From the NCBI GenBank assembly GCA_021810735.1, contig JAJZIF010000219.1, forward strand, positions 1 through 6,603: a stretch of DNA of 6,603 nucleotides, read 5' to 3'. Position 1 is the first letter of the stretch, and each line of letters begins with the position of its first letter. Below, piece by piece: positions 1 to 6,404 of this stretch. The DNA is from Acidobacteriota bacterium. Lineage in GTDB: Bacteria; Acidobacteriota; Terriglobia; Terriglobales; Acidobacteriaceae. The translations under genes and the position numbers were made by a program. A model generated the notes under the pieces. That model made no database searches, was not told where the DNA came from, and worked only from the letters and a program-made list of their open reading frames with translations.

Positions 1-2158
1 GGTCGGAATCGGAGGGCCAGGAGACGTGGATAGTCCAGGCGGCGGCGTGGGAAAAGTCTTTGCCTGTGGGGGCGAATGGCACAGGCCGCATTTGCTGCGC
101 GGCAGACAGTGTGAGGGGGCGGGCGGAGTGCAGGAATGTGACGCTCAGTTTGGGCTGGGCTGATTTCACGCGCTCCGTATAGCTGCGGAAAAGATCGCCT
201 GGGGATGTGTGGATCGGCGTGAGCGACGGAGGGATATCCGGTCCGAGCAGGCCGAAGCGGAAGCCGGGATTGCCGTTCGAGAGCAGGTGCAGGGTCGCGT
301 GGCCGTAGTAGTACTGGTCGGGCGTGCGAACGAGGTCGGGCGAGCCATCGACCGTCCAGATTTGTTCGGCGGCAGAGCGCGAAAGCAACACGATGCGGAC
401 GGGCGAGTGGGGAAGCGTGATGACGACAGGGCTATTGCCGGCGTGGCAGCGGAGATAAAGAACACCGTGGCGTTGGGTGCCGGTGACATGACGGGCAGGA
501 AACCGCGGATGCTCGGAGGCGGCAAGGGCGAATTCAGGGGTGATGCCGGGAATGGCAAAGAAGAAGTAGAAGTTCTTGCCTTGCAGGCGGGCGTGCTTGA
601 AGAGCTGCGCGGTGCTGTAGATGAGATTGTGCCCGTGGAGGTTGAAATTGACGGGCCAGATGCCATAAGCGCCGGAGGGCAAGGTGATGGGTCGATTGGG
701 GATTTGCAGGTTCTGTGACCGCAGGTGGATCTGGATCTGAAATCCAGGGCGGGCCGGCATGGAGGCTCCGCGCACATAGTTGTTGAAAAAGAGGAAGGCG
801 CGGTTGCCGGAGACACGCGCGGAGACGCGAGCAACGGACAGGTCGGCAGGGCTGGTGGGTTGCTCGACCGGCGCAGCGACAGTCATGGGCGCGAGCAGGG
901 AGCCGTAATCATGGAGGAAATAGTCGACGAGCTTGAGGCGGCGAAAGGTTGCGCGCTCCTGGCCGAATTCGCCGAGGGGCGCCTGGAAATCGTAGGAACG
1001 GACGGGCACGTCGGTGGGGTAGCCGGTGCGCTGGGATTCCTGGAGCGTGGTGAGTTTGCCTCGCGGATTGCGGCCGCCCTGGAACATGTAATAGCCGAGG
1101 AGGTTGGCTCCGGAGCCGAGCATGACCGGTGCGAGCGCGGCGATGTCATCGGGGCGGATGACGGGGCGGCGATAATAAGTGTCTTCGATGCCGCCTCCGA
1201 TTTCCGCAGTCAGGAAGGGCGTGCCGCGATAGGCAGAGGCGCTGTTCTGGCCGTGACCGCCTTTTGCAGACATGGCTCCGGCGGCGCGGTTATGGAAGCG
1301 GAAGGCGAAGACGTCACGGGGTGAGAGCGTGCCGGGATGCCGATCCCATGGGGCCGCAGGATAGCCGCCGTAGACGGGCAACACCTGATCGAGCGGGATG
1401 GCGGCGCCGTCCCAGCCGGTGACGGTGTAGAGCGGTACGTCGATGCCGGCCTGAAGGGCAAGCCTTTTGAGCTCGCGAATGTGGGCGTCTCCGGAACCGG
1501 GGCCGAACTGGTGATATTCGTTTTCGATCTGCACGCCGATGACGGGGCCGTTGTCTTTCCAGAGCAAACCTTTGAGCTGGCGGCCAATCTGGTCATAGAA
1601 GGTGCGAACTTCAGCGAGATAGATGGGATTGTTGGTGCGAACGGGGCTGCGCTTGAGGACCCAGTCGGGCAGGCCGCCGTTGCGGGCTTCGGCGTGTGCC
1701 CATGGACCGATGCGGGGATAGACGTACATGCCGTTTTTGGCGCAGAGTTCGACGAAATGGCGCAGGTTGCGGCGTCCTGACCAGTCAAAGTGGCCTTGCA
1801 CTTCTTCCTGGTGGATCCAGATGACGTAAGTGGAGATGATCTGTACGCCGGCCGCTTTCATTTTGAGGATTTCCGGCTCCCATTCCCTGACCGGGACGCG
1901 GGAGTAATGGAATTCGCCCATGACCGGCAGCCACGGTTTGCCATTGAGGACGAGATAGCGGGAATTAACGGTGAGCGTCTGGCCGTCTGCCGCTTTGGAT
2001 GTGCCGAGCTGCGCCTGCACCGGTCTGGGCGGGGGCGCGGGCGTGGCGGCGTTGATAGGCACGATATTCTGTGCCGATGCGGAAGCAGAGGTGACGGCGA
2101 GAAGGAGCGCGACGAGGGAGCAGCGGAAACGGAGAGACAGAGTCAGAGAGCACCTCAT
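1..2158 (-). CDS. Secreted GH35 beta-galactosidase-type enzyme, C-terminus cut by window edge
   Basis: This frame is open from an ATG at 2158 to the left edge: 719 codons and no stop, so the 3' end lies outside the window. The N-terminus is a signal peptide: a basic n-region, a hydrophobic core (about residues 14-23) and a likely cleavage at ASA|Q after residue 29. A Pro/Ala-rich stretch (37-50) follows, so export to the periplasm or beyond is expected. The catalytic TIM-barrel starts near residue 62, with GEFHYSR (81-87) and YPRIGPWAHAE (147-157). NGPVIGVQIENEY (203-215) is the GH35 signature and E214 is the expected acid/base. E319 in FLTAEIGGG is the expected nucleophile. Family members hydrolyse terminal beta-galactosides; the substrate here cannot be read. 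Residues from about 420 onward would be accessory beta-domains. No clear Shine-Dalgarno precedes the ATG, but no better in-frame start is visible and the signal peptide begins there. It lies downstream of, and on the same strand as, the two-component genes, with its own predicted promoter. Confidence 0.93.
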   Translation of the reverse strand, partial: MRCSLTLSLRFRCSLVALLLAVTSASASAQNIVPINAATPAPPPRPVQAQLGTSKAADGQTLTVNSRYLVLNGKPWLPVMGEFHYSRVPVREWEPEILKMKAAGVQIISTYVIWIHQEEVQGHFDWSGRRNLRHFVELCAKNGMYVYPRIGPWAHAEARNGGLPDWVLKRSPVRTNNPIYLAEVRTFYDQIGRQLKGLLWKDNGPVIGVQIENEYHQFGPGSGDAHIRELKRLALQAGIDVPLYTVTGWDGAAIPLDQVLPVYGGYPAAPWDRHPGTLSPRDVFAFRFHNRAAGAMSAKGGHGQNSASAYRGTPFLTAEIGGGIEDTYYRRPVIRPDDIAALAPVMLGSGANLLGYYMFQGGRNPRGKLTTLQESQRTGYPTDVPVRSYDFQAPLGEFGQERATFRRLKLVDYFLHDYGSLLAPMTVAAPVEQPTSPADLSVARVSARVSGNRAFLFFNNYVRGASMPARPGFQIQIHLRSQNLQIPNRPITLPSGAYGIWPVNFNLHGHNLIYSTAQLFKHARLQGKNFYFFFAIPGITPEFALAASEHPRFPARHVTGTQRHGVLYLRCHAGNSPVVITLPHSPVRIVLLSRSAAEQIWTVDGSPDLVRTPDQYYYGHATLHLLSNGNPGFRFGLLGPDIPPSLTPIHTSPGDLFRSYTERVKSAQPKLSVTFLHSARPLTLSAAQQMRPVPFAPTGKDFSHAAAWTIHVSWPSDSD

Positions 2159-2194
2159 CGGCGGTGAGTATGGCTGACGGCACCTGATTCACGC

Positions 2195-2224
2195 GGACGC
2201 GGTCCTATTGGATGGACCGCGTCC
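2195..2224 (-). repeat. Perfect 11-bp inverted repeat in the GH35 leader (RNA hairpin)
   Basis: GGACGCGGTCC (2195-2205) and GGACCGCGTCC (2214-2224) are exact reverse complements separated by 8 bases. In RNA this would be a very stable GC-rich stem with an 8-nt loop. It lies between the predicted GH35 transcription start (near 2239) and its ATG (2158), so it would sit in the 5' leader. No U-tract follows, so it is not a typical intrinsic terminator. It could be a stabilising leader hairpin, an attenuation element or a protein-binding dyad. Confidence 0.7.
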
Positions 2225-2245
2225 AGCGGTGAGAACGTCCTCCGT

Positions 2246-2290
2246 ACTATATGCAATCCGATAGGTGGGATGAATCCGACAAAAGTCGGA
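2246..2290 (-). promoter_or_regulatory. Operator-like palindrome and -10 box upstream of GH35
   Basis: Read on the minus strand, TCCGACTTTTGTCGGATTC spans 2290 to 2272. Its core is a 6-bp inverted repeat (TCCGAC/GTCGGA) around TTTT. A -10-like TATAGT follows at 2251-2246. At 17-bp spacing the -35 hexamer would be the poor match TTCATC, overlapping the edge of the dyad. The dyad centre then falls near -43 from a start at about 2239, a position typical of an activator acting at a weak -35. The same 19-mer with the same spacing occurs upstream of the divergent gene at 6405. The binding protein is inferred to be the adjacent NarL-type response regulator. Confidence 0.7.
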
Positions 2291-2305
2291 GCGGATGCCG
2301 ATGGC

Positions 2306-2339
2306 AGGGCCTGTTGCCCTAATAGAGTTCACAGGCCCT
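2306..2339 (-). terminator. Hairpin at the response-regulator stop codon, possible weak terminator
   Basis: AGGGCCTGT (2306-2314) and ACAGGCCCT (2331-2339) form a perfect 9-bp inverted repeat with a 16-base loop. The upstream arm in the minus-strand transcript overlaps the TAG stop of the response regulator (2340-2338). No run of U follows the stem, so intrinsic termination would be inefficient. It may instead mark a processing or 3'-end stability point between the regulator genes and GH35. Confidence 0.4.
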
Positions 2340-2967
2340 AGAGATGAGCCAGGCCGCGCTGCAGAGCGGCGATAACGGCCTGCGTGCGATCCGTGACATT
2401 GAGACGCATGAGGATGACGCTTACGTGGGATTTGACGGTGGCCTCTTTGATGCGCAGTTCTTCGGCGATTTCGCGATTGCTTCTGCCACGCACGAGCAAG
2501 GAGAGGACTTCGCGCTCGCGAGAACTGAGTTCGGTGCCAGGGAGGCGCGAGGCAAGAGCGCGCGCTACGGGAGGTGGAACGAATCGTCCGCCAGCATGGA
2601 CCTTGCGCAGTGCGTCGATGAGGGCCTCGTGAGGCATGCCTTTGATGAGATAGCCGCGCGCTCCGGCTTCGAGGGCCTGATGGATATCCTCATCGCCTTC
2701 ATAGGTAGTGAGCACGATGAAACGCGCCTGCGGGGCGAAGCGGCGAATTTCGCGAATGGCCTCAACGCCGCCGCGGTCAGGGAGGCGCAGATCCATCAGA
2801 GTGATGTCTGGCCTGTGTTCGTGGAATAATTTGACGGCTTCGTCGGCGGTCCCGCACTGGGCGACGACAGACATATCACCGCGGGCCTGGATGATGGCGA
2901 CGACGCCGTAGCGCATGATCGGATGATCATCGACGACGAGCACTTTCAGATTTGCTGCATCCGTCAT
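2338..2967 (-). CDS. NarL/LuxR-family DNA-binding response regulator
   Basis: The product is a 209-residue transcription factor made of a receiver domain and a LuxR/GerE helix-turn-helix. Receiver (about 7-123): acidic pair D13-D14, phospho-acceptor D59 in LMDLRLPD, T87 or T88 in VLTTYE, and conserved lysine K109 in YLIKG. HTH (about 146-207): LSSREREVLSLLVRGRSNRE followed by the recognition-helix region ATVKSHVSVILMRLNVTDRT. The full key-residue set and normal family length suggest it is functional. I place the start at 2967 rather than at an in-frame ATG at 3054, because the 2967 ATG begins the receiver cleanly. It also overlaps the kinase TGA in ATGA, with an AAGG ribosome-site-like run just upstream. 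This overlap implies translational coupling with the kinase, which is its presumed phosphodonor. Its likely targets are the paired palindromes near 2281 and 6280; this is inference. Confidence 0.95.
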   Translation of the reverse strand: MTDAANLKVLVVDDHPIMRYGVVAIIQARGDMSVVAQCGTADEAVKLFHEHRPDITLMDLRLPDRGGVEAIREIRRFAPQARFIVLTTYEGDEDIHQALEAGARGYLIKGMPHEALIDALRKVHAGGRFVPPPVARALASRLPGTELSSREREVLSLLVRGRSNREIAEELRIKEATVKSHVSVILMRLNVTDRTQAVIAALQRGLAHL

Positions 2968-5900
2968 ATTCCTACCTTTTCTCCGACTGGAAAGAGCGAG
3001 GAGCGGCGCAGGCGAAAGCGAACCGAGGTTCCCTGGCCGGGTGCGCTGGTCCATTCGATTTTTCCGTTGAGGCGCTCGATGCGTTCGCGCATGCCCGCGA
3101 TGCCGTAGTGGGGTTTGCCGTCAGCCGGCATGGTTCCGAGTTCAAAGCCGGCGCCGTTATCGCTGACTTTGCCCTTGAGGTCGTCTTTTCCGAAGCAGAG
3201 CTCGATGGAGACACGGGAGGGTTTGCCGTGCAAAGCGGCGTTGTAGACACCTTCGCGAATGACCATGAGAATTTCGTGGGCGATGGATGTGGGGATGAGA
3301 AAGCGCTGGCCTTCACTTTGACATTCGATGGAGATACCGAATTCCTTGCTGGTTTGTTCGGCCAGCAGGGTGACGGAGTTGGAGAGATTCTGGCGGGGCT
3401 CGTCGCCGTGGCGGAGGTTCCAGACTGCTTCACGGGCTTCATCGATGGTGGTGCGGACCTGAGTACGGGCGAAATTGAGGAGTTCTTCGCGGAGGTTTTC
3501 ATTTTCGCGTTCCAGGCTGGAAATGGCCTCAAGGAGCGCTGAGATGCTGGTGCAGCCCTGAATGACGGTGTCGTGCATTTCGCGTGCGAGGCGGCTGCGC
3601 TCATTGAGTACGGCCTTGAAGCGCAACTGCAGGGAGCGCACGCGCCAGCGATAGGCGAGGAGGCTGGCAAGACAAAGCGCCAGAACGGCAATGGTAAGGA
3701 ACCACCAGGTGGCGTAGAAATGAGGTTCCTTGCGGAATGAGAGGACGGCCTCAGAAGTGGACGAGGGATTATTGAGCGGAAAGTCGACCACGTAAAAGTG
3801 ATAGTGGCCGGGCGGAAGGTTGGTATAGGTCGCGACGTGATTGGAGCCGGCGTAGGTCCAGGAGCGATCGAAAGGGACAAGGCGATAGCGGAAGCGGATA
3901 TCATCCTGCGATCGCAGCGAGAGTGGAGCGAAGGCAATTTCAAGCCGCGAAGCGTCGGCGGAAAGCAGGTGGAAATGGGAGGGTGCCATCTGGTTGCCGT
4001 CGACGGCCACATCGGTGAGCAACAGCCTTGGGGCTTTTTCGCGCGGGGTGGGTTGATAGAGGATGTGGACCGCGCCTTTGTTGCTTGGAAACCAGACTCC
4101 GCCGTCTGCGCCGAGGCAGCCGGAAGGCTGGCGCCCGCCGTAAAGCTGCGCTCCGTCGGCGTCGTAGGGCATGTTGTAGATGGTGACGGGCAGATGCAGG
4201 CCGGGCGTGAGCGAAGCATTGTCGAGCGCGGCGAGCGGGATGGAAGAGATGGTGTTGGGGCTGCTCATCCAGAAGCGGCCGTGATGGTCGGCGAGGATCT
4301 GATAGATGCTGTTGCTGGCAAGCCCCTGCCTGGTGGTGAACTGCGTGAGCTTTCCGTCGCGATAGCGGAAGAGGCCGTAGTCGCGCGTGCCAAACCAGAG
4401 GACGCCATTGGGGTCCTGCAGGATCGACCAGATTTTTTCGCGGCCAAGGCGGCGGGTTGCGGCGTTCTGCACGAAGCGATGGCCATTCCAGCAGCTGAGG
4501 CCCTGATCGGTGCCGATCCAGATGTTGCCCTTGCGATCCTGAATGAGCGCGCGGGTGCTGAAATATGCAAGGCCATTGCGCATGCCGTAGTTGTAGGTGT
4601 GGCCGTGCACGATGTGACTGAGCCCCTGATCGGTGGCGATCCACATGGAGCCGTCGCGGCTCTGGAGAAAGACGCGGACAAAGTTGTTGACCAGCGTCTT
4701 GGGTGCAGAGTAGTGCACGATACCGTGCGAAGTGAGGTGATAGGCGCCGCTGCCATCGGTGCCTATCCACAAGGTACCCTCGCGGTCACGAAAGACGTTG
4801 CGGACCGAGACCTTCGGCATGCCGGGGAAGGTGTATGGCCGGGCGCGGTCATTGCGGATGGCATAGACGCGAGTGGCGACATCCCAGATGGTGCCGTCCG
4901 GGTCAGAGGAGACGGTTTCGTAATCGGGATCGGAGCCGCCGGGCAGGGGAATGACGCGCACGGGGGTCCTGCTGAGGCGCACGAGACCATCCTGCGTGCC
5001 GATCCAGATCTGATGATGGTTGTCTTCGAAGATGTCGAGGACGGTGTTGCTGGGCAGGAGTCCGCGCACGCTGATTTTCCGGAGGGTATGGTGGCTCCAG
5101 GTGTAGAGGCCGTGACCGATGGTGCCGATCCAGAGGGTGCCATTGGAGGTCTGGCGCAAAGTGCGCACGGTTCCGTTGATTCCGGGGATGCGTACGAAGT
5201 GGTTGCCGACCAGGCGCTGCAAGCCGCCGACAGTGCCCACCCAGATGGTGCCATCCCTGGTTTGCAGAATGGATTTGACGCGATTCTGGCTGTAAGCGCC
5301 GGGCAGCTTGAACTCGCGGACGCTGTTGCCGTCGAAGCGCAGCAAACGTGACCCGCCGACCCAAACGCGATGCTCACGGTCCTGAATGATGGCGTGTACG
5401 GCGAGGCCGGGGGCGACCTGAGAAGTGTCAATGTGATGGATGACGCCGTGGACCATGCGGAAGAGACCGTTGTCGGTGCCGATCCAGAGGCGGCCGGTAT
5501 TGTCCTGCATCACGCAACGGACAAAGTTGTCAGTCAGGCCCTGCTTCGTGGAATAAACATGGAAGGCTCCATGCACGTAATGCACAAGGCCGCCGCCTTC
5601 CGTGCTGAGCCAGAGAGTGCCGTCTTTTGCGATGAGAAGAGAGAAGACGCTGTCTTCGGGGAGTTCCGGATTAGTCATGCGGCTGTAGGTGATGAACCGC
5701 GAGCCGTCAAAACGGGAAAGGCCACCAGTGGTACCCACCCAGAGGTAGCCGTCAGGGGTTTGGGCCAGGGACTGCACCGTTTCTTCGGGCAGGCCGTTCT
5801 GGATGTGCCAGACGCTGCGAGTGAACTGTGCCGGGGACTTGGCGGCGGCCCATGTGGTGGAGACAAAAAAGAGCACAAGGAGCAATGTGCCGAGACAAGA

Positions 5901-5978
5901 CAGGAGACATTTGTGATGAGCGCCGCACGAGCGGGCGCACCAGAGGCGAGCGGGTTGTCGTGGATCACGCTGCGGCAT
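2964..5978 (-). CDS. Membrane sensor histidine kinase with two-component-regulator propeller and Y_Y_Y domain
   Basis: The 1004-residue product has a signal peptide or anchor helix (about 24-46) and then a long extracytoplasmic sensor. The sensor carries 14 W-[IVL]-G-T-type propeller blades, at about residues 79, 122, 164, 205, 245, 282, 324, 364, 403, 445, 486, 527, 569 and 628. Typical examples are LWIGTDNGLFRM and IWIGTDQGLSCW. The number fits two seven-bladed propellers. A Y_Y_Y beta-sandwich (about 670-735) follows, then a transmembrane helix (about 757-776). The cytoplasmic part is a HisKA_3 domain with H802 in REMHDTVIQG, a charged helix (about 820-850) and AVWNLR. The HATPase domain has an N-box (N913 in REGVYNAALHG), DNGAGF (940-945) and GIAGMRER (959-966). 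No receiver or DNA-binding domain is fused. The family senses glycans or their fragments outside the inner membrane and autophosphorylates; the ligand here is unknown. The start has no clear Shine-Dalgarno and is less certain than the rest. Confidence 0.95.
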   Translation of the reverse strand: MPQRDPRQPARLWCARSCGAHHKCLLSCLGTLLLVLFFVSTTWAAAKSPAQFTRSVWHIQNGLPEETVQSLAQTPDGYLWVGTTGGLSRFDGSRFITYSRMTNPELPEDSVFSLLIAKDGTLWLSTEGGGLVHYVHGAFHVYSTKQGLTDNFVRCVMQDNTGRLWIGTDNGLFRMVHGVIHHIDTSQVAPGLAVHAIIQDREHRVWVGGSRLLRFDGNSVREFKLPGAYSQNRVKSILQTRDGTIWVGTVGGLQRLVGNHFVRIPGINGTVRTLRQTSNGTLWIGTIGHGLYTWSHHTLRKISVRGLLPSNTVLDIFEDNHHQIWIGTQDGLVRLSRTPVRVIPLPGGSDPDYETVSSDPDGTIWDVATRVYAIRNDRARPYTFPGMPKVSVRNVFRDREGTLWIGTDGSGAYHLTSHGIVHYSAPKTLVNNFVRVFLQSRDGSMWIATDQGLSHIVHGHTYNYGMRNGLAYFSTRALIQDRKGNIWIGTDQGLSCWNGHRFVQNAATRRLGREKIWSILQDPNGVLWFGTRDYGLFRYRDGKLTQFTTRQGLASNSIYQILADHHGRFWMSSPNTISSIPLAALDNASLTPGLHLPVTIYNMPYDADGAQLYGGRQPSGCLGADGGVWFPSNKGAVHILYQPTPREKAPRLLLTDVAVDGNQMAPSHFHLLSADASRLEIAFAPLSLRSQDDIRFRYRLVPFDRSWTYAGSNHVATYTNLPPGHYHFYVVDFPLNNPSSTSEAVLSFRKEPHFYATWWFLTIAVLALCLASLLAYRWRVRSLQLRFKAVLNERSRLAREMHDTVIQGCTSISALLEAISSLERENENLREELLNFARTQVRTTIDEAREAVWNLRHGDEPRQNLSNSVTLLAEQTSKEFGISIECQSEGQRFLIPTSIAHEILMVIREGVYNAALHGKPSRVSIELCFGKDDLKGKVSDNGAGFELGTMPADGKPHYGIAGMRERIERLNGKIEWTSAPGQGTSVRFRLRRSSLFPVGEKVGI

Positions 5979-6056
5979 GTGAATTCAGCGTAGCGGCTCG
6001 AAAGCAGATTCCTGGAGTCGTGGCAGTGGTTCGGATGAGGCCGGCATTTTGGGTGG

Positions 6057-6086
6057 ATTGTACGACGGCGAGGGATGGTCCATCAA
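6057..6086 (-). promoter_or_regulatory. Candidate sigma-70-type promoter for the kinase-regulator operon
   Basis: On the minus strand TTGATG (6086-6081) and TACAAT (6062-6057) are separated by 18 bases, matching 4 of 6 and 5 of 6 consensus positions. Transcription would start near 6050, giving a leader of about 70 nt before the kinase ATG at 5978. Housekeeping-like boxes here, without the palindrome at -43, would suit basal expression of the sensor. The call rests on consensus matching only. Confidence 0.4.
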
Positions 6087-6234
6087 AGACATTGCGATGC
6101 GGCGCCTTGTCGCCGGTGCGGCGGGGGAATGCGAGATCGAGTCTGTCGGACGGCTGGCTCACCGGGTTCTGGCTGCTGGAGATTCTGCTTCGAGGCACAC
6201 GGGGACTCGAGCGTGTATGGGAGACGCCAGTGTG

Positions 6235-6265
6235 CGATAGAGCATCAGAACACAACCGATAGAGC
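6235..6265 (+). repeat. Short direct repeat CGATAGAGC, two copies 22 bp apart
   Basis: CGATAGAGC occurs at 6235-6243 and again at 6257-6265, a 22-bp period close to two helical turns, just upstream of the palindrome at 6270. ATAGAG recurs in the -10 region at 6311. A 9-bp repeat this close may be a second protein site or chance. Confidence 0.35.
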
Positions 6266-6269
6266 GTTG

Positions 6270-6317
6270 GAATCCGACTTTTGTCGGATTCGTGGAACAG
6301 GGATGGTCCCATAGAGT
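6270..6317 (+). promoter_or_regulatory. Operator-like 22-bp palindrome and -10 box upstream of the secreted-protein gene
   Basis: Positions 6270-6291 form a perfect inverted repeat with 9-bp arms (GAATCCGAC/GTCGGATTC) around TTTT. Within it, 6273-6291 is identical to the 19-mer upstream of GH35. TAGAGT at 6312-6317 is the -10-like box, with TTCGTG as a poor -35 at 6289-6294 overlapping the palindrome edge. The transcription start would be near 6323 and the dyad centre near -43. The layout suggests activator-dependent transcription of the plus-strand gene and is the same as that of GH35. Confidence 0.75.
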
Positions 6318-6393
6318 GTGAGCGGGATTTGTGCGCGGATTCCGGAAGCGCGAAGTCTGCTGCGACGAAACCCTCTTCCACGGGTTCTGGTAG

Positions 6394-6399
6394 AAAGGA
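6394..6399 (+). promoter_or_regulatory. Ribosome-binding site that fixes the start at 6405
   Basis: AAAGGA ends 5 bases before the ATG at 6405, a good Shine-Dalgarno match and spacing. It selects this ATG over other frames crossing the region. The GH35 gene, which shares the operator, lacks a comparable site. Confidence 0.7.
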
Positions 6400-6404
6400 C
6401 ATCC

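Larger units (their letters stand above)
5979..6404. other. Divergent intergenic promoter region between kinase and secreted-protein gene
   Basis: This 426-bp stretch separates the divergent kinase (minus) and secreted-protein (plus) genes. It holds a candidate kinase promoter (6057-6086), a 22-bp palindrome (6270-6291) with a -10-like box, a short direct repeat (6235-6265) and the ribosome-binding site of the plus-strand gene. Open frames in both directions cross it, but they have no recognisable domain and run over the palindrome and neighbouring gene starts, so I see no gene here. No tRNA or known riboswitch pattern was noticed. Confidence 0.75.

Noticed and set aside
209..2167. Series of plus-strand open frames (209-718, 725-1324, 1337-1780, 1790-2167)
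   Set aside because: All are antisense to the GH35 gene, whose frame shows clear catalytic motifs. The plus-strand translations show no domain.
2968..3054. Longer response-regulator start at 3054 (29 extra residues)
   Set aside because: The extra residues overlap the kinase C-terminus, do not belong to a receiver domain and would replace a clean ATGA-coupled start.
3798..5351. Long plus-strand open frame (517 codons) antisense to the kinase
   Set aside because: It lies wholly opposite the well-supported propeller/kinase coding frame and its translation has no recognisable domain. Long antisense frames are expected opposite high-GC genes.
5370..5993. Plus-strand open frame opposite the kinase N-terminus
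   Set aside because: It is a shadow of the propeller coding frame with no recognisable product.
6145..6150. Single GTCGGA half-site upstream of the kinase promoter as an autoregulatory site
   Set aside because: A lone 6-mer with no matching second arm is not distinguishable from chance.
6071..6309. Direct repeat AGGGATGGTCC at 6071-6081 and 6299-6309
   Set aside because: Several 11-bp repeats are expected by chance in a window this long, and the copies sit in unrelated positions.
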